Numbered from the stretch's first letter, positions 17,243 to 27,051 are shown. The stretch: 64,000 nt of DNA from Nitrosomonas sp. Nm84 (GCF_003201565.1 NZ_QJJP01000010.1:46333-110332), one strand, 5' to 3'. Numbers and translations are program-made. Notes: a model not told the origin generated them from the letters alone.

Positions 17243-18244
17243 TTATCTTGATTTTGTCCGTTTCTTGATCTGCGCTTTGGCGCAAGAACCGCGCGGCAGC
17301 CAAGACATCATTCGAAGCAAATCCAGGCTGGAGCACGCCCGTTGACGCTGAATTTCTTTTCTTCGGACTAGCTGTGAGCGGATTTGTTTAAAAGCGTCGG
17401 TTTTAGCGCGCAGATACAGTCTGAGACGACCAGAGGCAGCAAAGAACAACCCCATAAAAAGTATCATGACCAGATGTGCCGGCAATAGGAAGGGTATGAG
17501 TGGGCCGGGCACATTCTTTATGAATGTCCAGGTGAGGTTACGGTGGCCATGATAAATCGAAAAATCGCTTGAGCGGCCTGTAATGGCTGAACCAACATGA
17601 TGGACTTTCGCATCGGGTAATAACACGCTTTTCCCGCCAGCTAGCCGTAAGCGGAAGCCAAGATCCACATCTTCCGAATAAGCAAAGTAAGTTTCGTCAA
17701 AGCCGCCTAATCGGCGATATGTCTCGGTGCGGTATATCGCAGCCGCTGCACATGCTGAGAAGACTTCTACCGGATATTTGGGTGCGATGCAGCAAGGAGC
17801 GCCATGACCATTGCGCCAATGCAGCCCGGAAATATGATAAGCATCGCCGAGTCCATCCAATTGTGATGGATGATTTGCATCAATCAACGTACAGGCAAAG
17901 CAATCCACATCCGCTACTTGGTTGATGTTGTTTACGAGCACTTCCAAACATTCCGGTTCCGGGTAAGCGTCAGGATTCAATAAAAATAGCCACTCGCCTT
18001 TAACATGGTTTTTTACAGCAAGATTATTGGCGCAGGCAAATCCAATGTTGTCGCTCAACTGTACTAAGTGGCACGGAAAAGGCACATTCTCTGTCGCACG
18101 CCAGGAACCATCCTGGCTATGGTTATCGACGACAATCACTTCAAAGTTTTTGTAAGTTTGCTGTGATAACGCTGACATCACTTTGAACAGCATAGCACCA
18201 GCGTTATAGTTGACAATCACGATGGAGAAGAAAGGATTCTTCAT
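17243..18244 (-). CDS. Family 2 glycosyltransferase
   Basis: This 333-residue GT-A enzyme has SIVIVNYNAGAMLFKVMSAL, NIGFACANNLAVK, LLNPDAYPEPECL and SEDVDLGFRLRLAGG, the same subgroup as the enzyme at 11625. A hydrophobic segment (FLLPAHLVMILFMGLFFAAS, about residues 255-275) and a basic tail ending KKRTKSR suggest membrane attachment. The gene converges tail-to-tail with the methyltransferase gene (8 nt between stops). It lies downstream of the 1543-residue gene on the same strand with a 76-nt gap. Confidence 0.88.
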   Translation of the reverse strand: MKNPFFSIVIVNYNAGAMLFKVMSALSQQTYKNFEVIVVDNHSQDGSWRATENVPFPCHLVQLSDNIGFACANNLAVKNHVKGEWLFLLNPDAYPEPECLEVLVNNINQVADVDCFACTLIDANHPSQLDGLGDAYHISGLHWRNGHGAPCCIAPKYPVEVFSACAAAAIYRTETYRRLGGFDETYFAYSEDVDLGFRLRLAGGKSVLLPDAKVHHVGSAITGRSSDFSIYHGHRNLTWTFIKNVPGPLIPFLLPAHLVMILFMGLFFAASGRLRLYLRAKTDAFKQIRSQLVRRKEIQRQRACSSLDLLRMMSWLPRGSCAKAQIKKRTKSR

Positions 18245-18320
18245 TGATGAGCCATGTGGAACAATGCGCGGTTAGTCAATATTTTTTATTGCATCACACT
18301 AGAGGGACAGTAACAGGCTG

Positions 18321-21300
18321 TTAACTCACAATGCCGCGGCCACAGTAATGATCGTCCAGCACCAATGTGCCGAGAATGTCTTTTTCTGCGTGGGATGGGT
18401 GTTCGATAAACTCGTCAAACAAAGCAGTTGCAATATCCGGCGGAACTTCGAAGTCACTGACCAATTGATCTCGTATGGTGATGGATTGATTTACAAAATC
18501 CATAATGCCGCGCCTGATTTCCGCGCGTGTTGTCATAGACTGGCGTTCTTCGTCGGCTAATTGACGGAATTCGGGAATAATATCTCCCGAATCTGTCTGC
18601 CGGTAGCACACGATTTGTGCATCATCAGAACTTAATAGTTTTTCCAGAGAAAAGCTTTGTAAGAATATTGGCGATCGACTTATCTTTGGATTAATGTGAT
18701 GAGCAAAGTATCCCTGAGTGATTGCACCATATTGTGCGGATACCTTCTGCGCACGTTCTGTGGTCATCAGGTAGTATCCATGCACTGTCTTATTTATTAT
18801 GCGATTAAGATAGCCTTGAATAGTCGCAGCATAGCCGATATCCACAATGGCGGATGCAGAGGTTGCATTTAAGCCTAAGTTGTCGAGATAAGCCAATAAT
18901 CCGGGACGTTCAAGCTGCGCATGGGTCAAAATGCGTGCTTCCAGGGCTTGCAATACAGGTATGAGATGATCGATATTTTCATTATCCACGGAGACCAGTT
19001 TGTTTTTTGGCCACAATCCTTGCCGTGCAAGATCTTCACATTCCTGATGGGATAGCTTCAATCCATAGCGTTCTTGTATAAACTCGGATAGATGGTTTGG
19101 AAAGTATAGTATGCGCGCGATTTGAAGGATATCGTCAAGATTGGAAATCATGGGAACAGTCACCGCGCGGCGGGAAAGTACCAGGTACTCGGAAGCGATG
19201 GTATTGGCATCATTGGATACCCATTGATCGTACACTATTTTTAATAATTGTCCTTCGCGTGCGAGAAAATACAAGCGCTGCATACCGTCGGCAGCAGCCT
19301 TTGCCGCCAGCCACTGTACAAATGCCAGCACCACAGGTCCGGCAATGGTGAATCCAACTGCCCAAGGTGTGGCAGGGACGAGATCGGCAGGATCGAAATG
19401 CGGGAAAAACACAGGATGAAAGTTTGCTTGCGCAATCGTACCAAGGGTGAGCTGCCGGTTGAGATCATCGTTATATAGCGAACGCTCGATGAGTGGCCCT
19501 AGGCGGGGAATGGCTCGTGCCAGCTCAACGGGCCGCATGACATGCAGGGATCTGATACACATATCTCCAGGTATCTGAACATCGGAGCGTTCGTTGTCTC
19601 CAATCATCATGATTTCACCTGGGGACACATTTTCATGAATCAACAATTGCCGATAAAAATCACCGGTATCTTTTCGAGAACCGTTATCGGAAGATAAATA
19701 AAACGCATGCCATCCGCTGATGCCGTGGCGCGTTAACATCTTCTCGATAACCAGCTTGGGTAGGTACATATCACTGGCTAATACGACGCGCTTGCCCAGA
19801 GTAAGCGCGAGTTGCAGCAGAGCAATGACTTCCGACCGCGGCGTAACGATTTCTAGCTCAATGGTTTCCTCAAGGTTGCGCAATGAATTGATAGCCTCGA
19901 GCGAGAGTCCGGAAAGGCTGGAAAATTCTGCAAAAATGGCATCCAGGCCAATATCGCGCCCGGCTTTCTGGCGCGCCTGAATTTCTGCAAGGGCGCGTAA
20001 CTCAAGATAAAGTCTGCCTGTTTCGCCACCGGCACGGTGGGCGACCATATTTTTAATGCTTTCGGGATTAAGGAGCGGTCGCGTCAGCAATGTGTCGAAA
20101 ATATCAAAAACGACTACACGCAGGGCCGGATCGGCCAGCATCGCATGGATGTTTTCCTGTCTGCGCAGCAGATATTGCTCAAAATGCCAGCGAGACCAGC
20201 TATTGGACTGGGGATCGTGAAGAATGACGCTGTCGAGTCCGGATTGTCTGGTTACCAGAACGAACAGGCGCTCGAGACAGTGTGCCAATGTGCCATCGTT
20301 TTGTCCGGCTTCTTCAGCAAAGTCTTCAATTTTGATATGTGCATTGAATAGCGGCTGCAGAGCTTCTGTACGGGCCCAGAACATCGATCCAGCAGGGAAA
20401 TCAAAGTAGCCCCTCGGGATGGTGATACCCAATTTATTGCACCAGATGCTTCCATATGTCTGATTGGAAAGCCATGTGTAAACATAGTATGGTAATTCTG
20501 AGAAGTTTTGAGGGTAAACACAGCCAACAGCTTTTTCTCCAGAGAGAAGCGTAAAAATTCTCTGTATCTGTGATTCACTTCCCAGCAGATTTGTGAGCAA
20601 ATATTTTCGCCACCCGCTAGTGAGTACGCTGTTATGCAATGATTTTTTGCTATGGACATGTGCAATATAATCATAGTGCTGTAATGCTTCGCCAAAAGTG
20701 CAGAACATGGGTGCGATGTCACGCCCGCGATTGGGTACGATGGTGATGGTCAGTTGCCCCAATCGGGATAATTGGGAAAAAGCCTGCTTGCAGATTTGAC
20801 TGGATGCCTCATCAGGTGTTGAAACAAACAAATCAAATTGAAAAGGCATATTATCGAAAAATTGCGCAAACTCTGCTGCCAAATCCGCATAAAAGATATG
20901 CGCGTGGATTGCAATGCGTCCGGCTGGTGGTGTGGTCAATGGAGCAATCGTGGAAAGATCCACCATTCCTGCCAGAAAACCGCAAGAATCCATAGCCCGC
21001 TGATTTGTAAAACCAGTTCTATTTGCACGCCATAACTCATAATTCCCCAGCCCGGAGAACAGCGGACCGGCAATGCGATAAATCATGTGCAGTACATGAT
21101 TGCGCCAACGTGCCGGAAATTGCCAATAGATGATCTTCAGTACAGGTAAAATTCTACGGCGCAAGCCATCCCATGCTTCGTGATACTGTCCGCGTAGTAT
21201 TCGAACCAGGAATCGTAAAGGGGCTGTGATTTTCCATGAAGTTGACTGAAATAACTGCTGAATGGTTCTATTCAGATCAATGATCGTTCTACGTAGCTCG

Positions 21301-22952
21301 TTGATGGTTTTATTTAAGCTATCAGTGGTTTTATGCAGACTATCGATGGTTTTATGCAGCGCTTGCTCACGATAGTTACTGGCAAGCGTTTCTTGCTCGA
21401 GGCGGTGATGCAAAGCAACGATCTGCTGTTCCTTATCGGCTGATTGATTCCGGACATCCGCGATAAGATTTTCTCTATATTCAATGAGATCATCCAGTTG
21501 CGAGCCGGTTAAAAGCATCTTCCATTTGTCGAAAACTTTACCCCGGGATTTCTTGACCAGTCCCTTATCATATTGAAGCCCCATGCCGGAGTGGCCATAA
21601 TTCCGGTAAATGGCTGTAATTTTATCGACATGCAGTAATTTACTATGTTGCGTAAGCTGAATCCAGAAATCCCAATCCTCAAAGATTTCAAGATTTTCGT
21701 CAAAACTGCAATGATCGATTGTGACCAAGGACTGCTCAAACAACATGGCGTGTATCGGAATAAAATTCCTTCCCCAAAGCCGATGCGGATCGAATGGTTC
21801 GTTAAATTGAATGGTATTTTCGAGTTGTCCATTGACATAGTATTCAACATGCACGCCGGCATATGCACCGCGAATTCCCGGATGATTCTGCAAAGCCGTA
21901 ACCAGGGTTGCGATATGATCCGCATAAAATAAATCATCATCATCCAGGAAGATCAGATAGTTTCCCTTGGCTGAATTCAAGCCGATATTGGCGGCACTAG
22001 TGCGGGTGAGCGATCCGTCACTCGCGATAAGCCGGATTGGAAACCTCCCGCACCATTCGCCGACTTCTCGATGATCCGCACCTTTGGCATTGACGATGAC
22101 CACTTCAATATTCGGATAAGTCTGTAAGGTAATCGAGTCCAGTGCATCGGATAATGTGGGGCGATCCATACTACGAATAATGACGCTGACCAGCGGCATG
22201 TCGTTGCTATCCAGCACGAGCCCCAGGTCTTTCTGGCGCGTGTGTTCCGACTGATAAAGTTTGAGCGGATCACCGGATAATTCCTCGGCTGAGATCAGGG
22301 TATAAGCTTCTGCCGCTGTTACGCTAGCAGGCAGGGTATATGTGCGATAACGATTCAGTGCGGCAATATGCAAGTCATAGCGCTGTTTTGCATTCTGTGA
22401 CTCAAAACATGCCATGGCGGCTGCCTTGCGTGCAGTCAGGTCACTGATATCGAGCAACTGATTGGGACGCAGTGGTATGCCCACTTCATACAAGGCCACG
22501 CGTACTGTTGTTGTGCCGATTCTTCTGATGGCTTCGACAACAGCCATTCCCAGCATGCGGTGGTCCGGGTGCATCTCGAAAACGGATGGCGCATACACTA
22601 AGTCGGCGCCAGTTTCGCGAATGGCGGTCAAAATTTCCTGTACCAGTTTTTCGCTGTAACAAACTTGCCGGTCCTGGTAGTACCAAAAAACAGGTATACC
22701 GTAGCCAAGGATTTGGGCGGCGGCGATGCTTTCATTCTGGCGCTGCAAGGTATATTCGAAAGTTTTATCTTCGCTGACACCAAATGCGCCATCGGAAACC
22801 ACAATGACGTGTACCGGAACTCCCTGTTCAACGTGACGCATAATGGCACCACCGCAACCGAAAACTTCATCATCCGGATGGGGAGCGAACACAAGTGCCT
22901 GTGTGCAGGGGATATTTTTGACAGCTTGATAAGGAATGAGCTTATTTTCCAA
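18321..22952 (-). CDS. 1543-residue multidomain enzyme: PIG-L deacetylase, GT2, RgpF-like and HAD domains
   Basis: Domains in order: PIG-L/LmbE deacetylase (about 17-230; FAPHPDDEVFGCGG and HPDHR are the zinc ligands); GT2 glycosyltransferase (about 253-480; VIIRSMDRPTLSDALDSI, FLDDDDLFY, YEDWDFWIQL); coiled coil with a heptad-like repeat of KTIDSL/KTTDSL units (about 510-570); RgpF/rhamnan-synthesis-like domain (about 670-920; HAHIFYADLAAEF, HVHSKKS); HAD hydrolase (about 945-1125; FDIFDTLLTRP, ASDMYLPK, MIGDNERSD); and a C-terminal domain with YFLAREGQLLKIVYDQW as seen after COG5610-type HAD domains. All catalytic signatures look intact. The protein probably de-N-acetylates, glycosylates and dephosphorylates precursors of one exported glycan. 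A full-length open frame makes an assembly artefact unlikely. Confidence 0.85.
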   Translation of the reverse strand: MENKLIPYQAVKNIPCTQALVFAPHPDDEVFGCGGAIMRHVEQGVPVHVIVVSDGAFGVSEDKTFEYTLQRQNESIAAAQILGYGIPVFWYYQDRQVCYSEKLVQEILTAIRETGADLVYAPSVFEMHPDHRMLGMAVVEAIRRIGTTTVRVALYEVGIPLRPNQLLDISDLTARKAAAMACFESQNAKQRYDLHIAALNRYRTYTLPASVTAAEAYTLISAEELSGDPLKLYQSEHTRQKDLGLVLDSNDMPLVSVIIRSMDRPTLSDALDSITLQTYPNIEVVIVNAKGADHREVGEWCGRFPIRLIASDGSLTRTSAANIGLNSAKGNYLIFLDDDDLFYADHIATLVTALQNHPGIRGAYAGVHVEYYVNGQLENTIQFNEPFDPHRLWGRNFIPIHAMLFEQSLVTIDHCSFDENLEIFEDWDFWIQLTQHSKLLHVDKITAIYRNYGHSGMGLQYDKGLVKKSRGKVFDKWKMLLTGSQLDDLIEYRENLIADVRNQSADKEQQIVALHHRLEQETLASNYREQALHKTIDSLHKTTDSLNKTINELRRTIIDLNRTIQQLFQSTSWKITAPLRFLVRILRGQYHEAWDGLRRRILPVLKIIYWQFPARWRNHVLHMIYRIAGPLFSGLGNYELWRANRTGFTNQRAMDSCGFLAGMVDLSTIAPLTTPPAGRIAIHAHIFYADLAAEFAQFFDNMPFQFDLFVSTPDEASSQICKQAFSQLSRLGQLTITIVPNRGRDIAPMFCTFGEALQHYDYIAHVHSKKSLHNSVLTSGWRKYLLTNLLGSESQIQRIFTLLSGEKAVGCVYPQNFSELPYYVYTWLSNQTYGSIWCNKLGITIPRGYFDFPAGSMFWARTEALQPLFNAHIKIEDFAEEAGQNDGTLAHCLERLFVLVTRQSGLDSVILHDPQSNSWSRWHFEQYLLRRQENIHAMLADPALRVVVFDIFDTLLTRPLLNPESIKNMVAHRAGGETGRLYLELRALAEIQARQKAGRDIGLDAIFAEFSSLSGLSLEAINSLRNLEETIELEIVTPRSEVIALLQLALTLGKRVVLASDMYLPKLVIEKMLTRHGISGWHAFYLSSDNGSRKDTGDFYRQLLIHENVSPGEIMMIGDNERSDVQIPGDMCIRSLHVMRPVELARAIPRLGPLIERSLYNDDLNRQLTLGTIAQANFHPVFFPHFDPADLVPATPWAVGFTIAGPVVLAFVQWLAAKAAADGMQRLYFLAREGQLLKIVYDQWVSNDANTIASEYLVLSRRAVTVPMISNLDDILQIARILYFPNHLSEFIQERYGLKLSHQECEDLARQGLWPKNKLVSVDNENIDHLIPVLQALEARILTHAQLERPGLLAYLDNLGLNATSASAIVDIGYAATIQGYLNRIINKTVHGYYLMTTERAQKVSAQYGAITQGYFAHHINPKISRSPIFLQSFSLEKLLSSDDAQIVCYRQTDSGDIIPEFRQLADEERQSMTTRAEIRRGIMDFVNQSITIRDQLVSDFEVPPDIATALFDEFIEHPSHAEKDILGTLVLDDHYCGRGIVS

Positions 22953-23038
22953 GAAATTCTCAGCTTTAAGGTTGGTATTGTTGTGTGATGTGGTGTAACA
23001 AAGGTAATTATTTTACTCTGAATAATTCGCGGATTTCT

Positions 23039-23067
23039 AACAGGCGTTGAAAAACGATTGAGCCTGT
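23039..23067. repeat. Short inverted repeat resembling the ends of the element at 41153
   Basis: AACAGGCGTTGAAAAACG followed by ATTGAGCCTGT forms a hairpin with ACAGGC (23040-23045) and GCCTGT (23062-23067) arms. Its left part matches AACAGGCCGTTGGAAAACG at the left end of the 41153 element with two differences, and the right part resembles the internal TTGAGCCTGT of that element. It lies in the 126-nt gap between the methyltransferase/acetyltransferase gene and the 1543-residue gene. It could be a deleted copy. Confidence 0.4.
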
Positions 23068-23078
23068 AGCGCGATGAT

Positions 23079-24773
23079 TTAGCGAAAATCCATATCGCCG
23101 CTCATCAGCCACCAATGATCTTTTAGTGTTTCTGGGGCAGGGCCGTCACTCCAAATGTTAGTAGGTATACGAATATTGACTGGCTGTCGGGTACCGCCAG
23201 CTACTGCAAAATAGTCGGCGAAATTTTCAGTAATGCGGCAAAACACGCGTGCAGCGCCATGAGCGCCGGCTAGTCGTCTGGCATGCGTAATCAGCAGCGG
23301 AATTTCGGCTAATGGCGCGATGACATCAACGATTTCGCAACCTTCAGGATCGTAGCGTAATACCATCACTCCGCGTGCGCGCGCACTGAAGCGATTTTTT
23401 ACCAATATGACCTGGTAATGTTGGGTAGGGTGGTCAAGGTAGCGGCGCTGCAGATACTGCCAATCGCGTATTCCGACGATTGCCGTATGCAGATCTGCAG
23501 CCATACGTTGCCAACATGCATTGACAGCGGTTGCTGCGAATGCGGCTCGTGCTTGATCAATCAAATGCAGGCGCGTTCTCCATAATGGAAATCTTGATCG
23601 GATTTTCCATGAGAATTCAACCATGCGCCCGACCTCGGCATATAATTTAAGTAGCTCGGCTACTTTCATGTGGCGGTCGTTTGGGAAGCCAAAGCCGAGT
23701 AAATAGGCTTTACCATAGCCGATGTAGCGTTCTAGGAAGGTTGCCGTCATTAGGAAAAACGGCCCTTTTTTAGTGAGTATGCCGCGCTCGTTCGAATCTA
23801 CCATGACATCCCCAATCTGTACGGCGGTTTGGGGCTGGCCAAAGAACAAGATTTTCCGCGGAATACCACCGTAATGTGCGATCAATTGATTATTCCGCCA
23901 AACACCAATTCCACGCCCTAAATTCGAGTCATATTTCCACTGCCAAGTGGCTGGTGTCATGTCGTGATTGAATGTTTTCTTAAATAAACCGAGCATTTCC
24001 GGAAGTTGTTGTTTGGTTAAAGCTTGCAGCCGCCATTTGGGTAGCGTTTTTTTTCTGAAGTGCAACAAGGCGTAACAGGAATAATGTTCATTGCGATTCT
24101 TTGGGTGATTAGCCTGGTTCGATGCGTCTAATCGAGTCGCTTGTTCAACGGTCAAGGCGATGTCTTTGATCACGTGCTGCTGATGAACTGTGATGCCGTG
24201 TGATCGGTAATCCGGTGTATTTGTTGTCATGGAAGATAAGTCCATGTGCTCAATTAACTCAAATCCCAATCGCTCGGCTAATGCAACGATACTGCTGAGC
24301 AAATAAAGCACTCGTATATCTGCTTGATCGTGTTTGAGTGCAAATTCGTCGACAATGATTAAATCACCGGATAGCGGCAATAAATCAAGTGATTTATTAA
24401 AAAGCACCAATGGTTCGATATATTGCGCTGATTCCAGTAGTACAACTGCATTGAAGCTTGCGGGTGGAGCATCGCAATTTTCCAGGGAACGGCGACGTGA
24501 GGAAGCTTTTGAGTCCGGGAGGTCTTGTAAACCGGTAATTTGCTGTGCGTCGGGGTTGAGGCTGCGAATATCATAGCCGTGCTGGGACAATAGAGCGGTC
24601 ATATTGCTTGAGCCGGTATCGATTTGCAGGACACGACAAGGCGGTGCAGGTAACCGTGTGATCAGTAGATTCGTTAGGAACTGTTGCGTTGCTTGCGGAT
24701 TGGTTTTGTCATGTTGAAACGATTCATCAATATGACCGGTTTGCATCAAATTATGATTAGCTGTTTGGGTCAT
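23079..24773 (-). CDS. Fusion of methyltransferase-like and GNAT-like domains
   Basis: This 564-residue protein has residues about 40-210 resembling a class I methyltransferase (VLQIDTGSSNMTALLSQHGY in place of motif I; FNAVVLLESAQYIEPLVLF). However, the glycine-rich SAM loop is degenerate. Residues about 245-430 resemble GNAT-type acetyltransferases that modify sugars or peptidyl groups (ALTKQQLPEMLGLFKKTFN, AHYGGIPRKILF, VQIGDVMVDSNERG). The N-terminus overlaps the 3' end of wzt by 17 nt, so it is translated from the same mRNA. It may acylate the glycan before export. The function is inferred from fold and context only. Confidence 0.65.
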   Translation of the reverse strand: MTQTANHNLMQTGHIDESFQHDKTNPQATQQFLTNLLITRLPAPPCRVLQIDTGSSNMTALLSQHGYDIRSLNPDAQQITGLQDLPDSKASSRRRSLENCDAPPASFNAVVLLESAQYIEPLVLFNKSLDLLPLSGDLIIVDEFALKHDQADIRVLYLLSSIVALAERLGFELIEHMDLSSMTTNTPDYRSHGITVHQQHVIKDIALTVEQATRLDASNQANHPKNRNEHYSCYALLHFRKKTLPKWRLQALTKQQLPEMLGLFKKTFNHDMTPATWQWKYDSNLGRGIGVWRNNQLIAHYGGIPRKILFFGQPQTAVQIGDVMVDSNERGILTKKGPFFLMTATFLERYIGYGKAYLLGFGFPNDRHMKVAELLKLYAEVGRMVEFSWKIRSRFPLWRTRLHLIDQARAAFAATAVNACWQRMAADLHTAIVGIRDWQYLQRRYLDHPTQHYQVILVKNRFSARARGVMVLRYDPEGCEIVDVIAPLAEIPLLITHARRLAGAHGAARVFCRITENFADYFAVAGGTRQPVNIRIPTNIWSDGPAPETLKDHWWLMSGDMDFR

Positions 24774-26049
24774 TATGAGTTAAAAAATTGTTGTTTTCCC
24801 ATTGATGAGGAATTGAGAAATAACCTTGCAAACGGCCCGTCTGCTTGACCTGTAACACAGCTATGCCTTCAGCTGAATCATAGACATGTAATCCGCGTTC
24901 GCACAATAAATAAACATTAATGAAATACTCGCCTTTTAATAACGGCAATTGATCCAGACTGAGGCAAACGTGCCCTGAGCCTTCGAGTGTGCGCTGTGAA
25001 GTAAATTGATCTTCCCAGGTTGCAGCACTGGTGATGGTTCGCCCATCCTTGGTTTGCAACGTCATGGCTACGTTAGGGCAAGGCAGTTCGGGATCGGAAA
25101 CAAAGGCTACCCACAGCATGATGCTGGATTCACCACTGACGGCCACGGCGTGCTGCGTATTGATGCCGTCCACCTGAAGCTTTACTTTGTCCAGATGTGC
25201 GCTGCCCAATGCATATTTGCTGTCCGGGATCGGTGCATCGTTGTGAGCGATAGGGGGAGCGGGCGTCGAGTTTTGTGTGCTTTGATCTAGAAAAGCTTGA
25301 TAAGCGGATACTACCTGGGCGGATTCTCCATCCAAAACAATTTGACCTTGATTAATCCAAATGGCCCGGGCACAGAGAGATTCCACTTGAAACAGCGAGT
25401 GCGAGCAAAACAAAATGGTTTTTCCTGCATCGCGTAGTTGCATGATGCGGGTAAATGATTTGCGTGCAAACGCACCGTCGCCGACAGATAGCGCTTCATC
25501 AATAACCAGAATATCCGGATCGACATTAATTGCGACAGAGAACGCCAAGCGCACATACATGCCACTGGAATAGGTTTTAACCGGTTGATCAATGAAATCA
25601 CGAACACCGGAGAAATCAATAATGTCCTCGATGCGATCAGCAATTTCCGCTGCACTCAATCCCATGATCGCCGCGCTCATTAACACATTTTCCCGTCCGG
25701 AGAATTCGGGATTGAATCCGGCCCCAAGTTCCAACAAAGCAGCCACACGGCCGTTGACTTGCACCTCACCGTGGGTGGGTGTCAACGTGCCGCAAACCAA
25801 TTGCAGCAGTGTCGATTTTCCCGAACCGTTTTGACCCACGATGCCAACGACTTCTCCGCGTTTCACTGTCAAGTCAATATCGCGTAATGCCCATAGTTCG
25901 CGATAAAACTGACGTGCACCCCACCATTGATGCGGCCATAGGAATTGTTTTAAACGATCTTTGGGGTGTTGGTATAACTGATAGCATTTGGACAACTTAA
26001 AGGCATTAATTGCTACCTCAAAGCTTGCTGAGTTAGAGGACATCTGCAA
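24757..26049 (-). CDS. wzt: Polysaccharide ABC exporter ATPase Wzt with C-terminal glycan-binding domain
   Basis: This 430-residue protein drives export of an undecaprenol-linked polysaccharide across the inner membrane with Wzm. The ATPase domain (about residues 10-255) shows Walker A GIVGQNGSGKSTLLQLVCG, signature YSSGMYVRLAFSVA and Walker B ILVIDEALSVGDGAF. The remaining 170 residues form a Wzt C-terminal beta-sandwich-type extension (SIMLWVAFVSDPELPCPNVA, YFINVYLLCERGLHVYDSAE). In O-antigen systems that domain recognises the modified non-reducing end. The gene overlaps wzm by 17 nt and the next gene by 17 nt. Confidence 0.92.
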   Translation of the reverse strand: MQMSSNSASFEVAINAFKLSKCYQLYQHPKDRLKQFLWPHQWWGARQFYRELWALRDIDLTVKRGEVVGIVGQNGSGKSTLLQLVCGTLTPTHGEVQVNGRVAALLELGAGFNPEFSGRENVLMSAAIMGLSAAEIADRIEDIIDFSGVRDFIDQPVKTYSSGMYVRLAFSVAINVDPDILVIDEALSVGDGAFARKSFTRIMQLRDAGKTILFCSHSLFQVESLCARAIWINQGQIVLDGESAQVVSAYQAFLDQSTQNSTPAPPIAHNDAPIPDSKYALGSAHLDKVKLQVDGINTQHAVAVSGESSIMLWVAFVSDPELPCPNVAMTLQTKDGRTITSAATWEDQFTSQRTLEGSGHVCLSLDQLPLLKGEYFINVYLLCERGLHVYDSAEGIAVLQVKQTGRLQGYFSIPHQWENNNFLTHNDPNS

Positions 26050-26860
26050 ACCCTTTCCGTGTTTTTTCGAACCACATCAGGCCAGTCCATGCAACCGACA
26101 AAGCAATCAGGTAATAAACAATGAGACCGAGCCAATCCGGTGATTGGCCGTGTAAAATCACTCCCCGCGTTTGCTCGATGATAAAGGTCAGGGGGTTGAG
26201 AAATAAGTAATCACGAACAGATTCCGGTAATGCCGATGCAGGATAAAAAATAGGACTCATAAACAGCAATACGGTCAGGATCAAGCCGATGAATTGCCCG
26301 ACGTCACGAACAAAAACCCCGATTGAAGCCAGTAACCAGGATAGGCCCATAATCAGCAGTAGGAATGGAAAGACAATAATCGGTAAATATATCAGCGTCC
26401 AATGGATTGGGTGATCAATGATCAATAAAAAGATCAGCAAAACCAGGAAACTGATTCCTGCATGAAAAAGCGCTGAACCTAGCGCTACCCAGGGTAGAAT
26501 TTCCAGTGGAAAAATGATTTTCTTAACATAGTTCACATTGGCAAGTATCAATCCCGGTGCGCGTGAGACGCATTCGGAGAATAAGTTGAATAGGATCAAT
26601 CCAGCAAATAATAATAAGGCAAAAGCAAATTTGTCATCATAAATACCGGTTCCTTGATCTAAGCGCACCTTGAACACCACGCTGAAGACAAATGTATAGA
26701 CTGCCAGCATCAAAATGGGATTGATGAATGACCATAGCAATCCCAGGAATGATCCTCTGTATCGGCCAATAACTTCCCGCTTGATCATTTGTAAGATCAG
26801 CGGGTAGTGCTGCGTTAAGCTACGAGAGATTTTAAAAAATGGGGTTTTGAACAGATACAA
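26033..26860 (-). CDS. wzm: Polysaccharide ABC exporter permease Wzm (ABC-2 type)
   Basis: This 275-residue integral membrane protein has the ABC-2 layout of six spans. KREVIGRYRGSFLGLLWSFI at the N-terminus is the cytoplasmic interface helix typical of O-antigen and capsule exporters. FMSPIFYPASALPE and YLFLNPLTFIIEQTRGVIL form the conserved C-terminal half. It pairs with the overlapping wzt. It is the first gene of wzm-wzt-fusion gene, so the promoter should lie in 26861-27050, facing away from the S-layer-like gene. Confidence 0.92.
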   Translation of the reverse strand: MYLFKTPFFKISRSLTQHYPLILQMIKREVIGRYRGSFLGLLWSFINPILMLAVYTFVFSVVFKVRLDQGTGIYDDKFAFALLLFAGLILFNLFSECVSRAPGLILANVNYVKKIIFPLEILPWVALGSALFHAGISFLVLLIFLLIIDHPIHWTLIYLPIIVFPFLLLIMGLSWLLASIGVFVRDVGQFIGLILTVLLFMSPIFYPASALPESVRDYLFLNPLTFIIEQTRGVILHGQSPDWLGLIVYYLIALSVAWTGLMWFEKTRKGFADVL

Positions 26861-27051
26861 AAAATTGAATATGAAACTTTAGAGTTTGGATGAAATATTA
26901 TCGCAGATTTTTATGGGAAATAACCATAGTGAAGTAGATAGAATCATTTTGTGGTTGATATAAACTTGTAGTATGTGCGTTTCCGCACGTTTATGAGTTT
27001 TGTTTTAATGTTATAGTGTTGTTGTAAAAGAGCAACATATTGATCGGAAAC

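Noticed and set aside
21241..21360. Short direct repeats in DNA within the 1543-residue gene
   Set aside because: They are explained by heptad-like repeats of the coiled coil and are not a separate DNA element.
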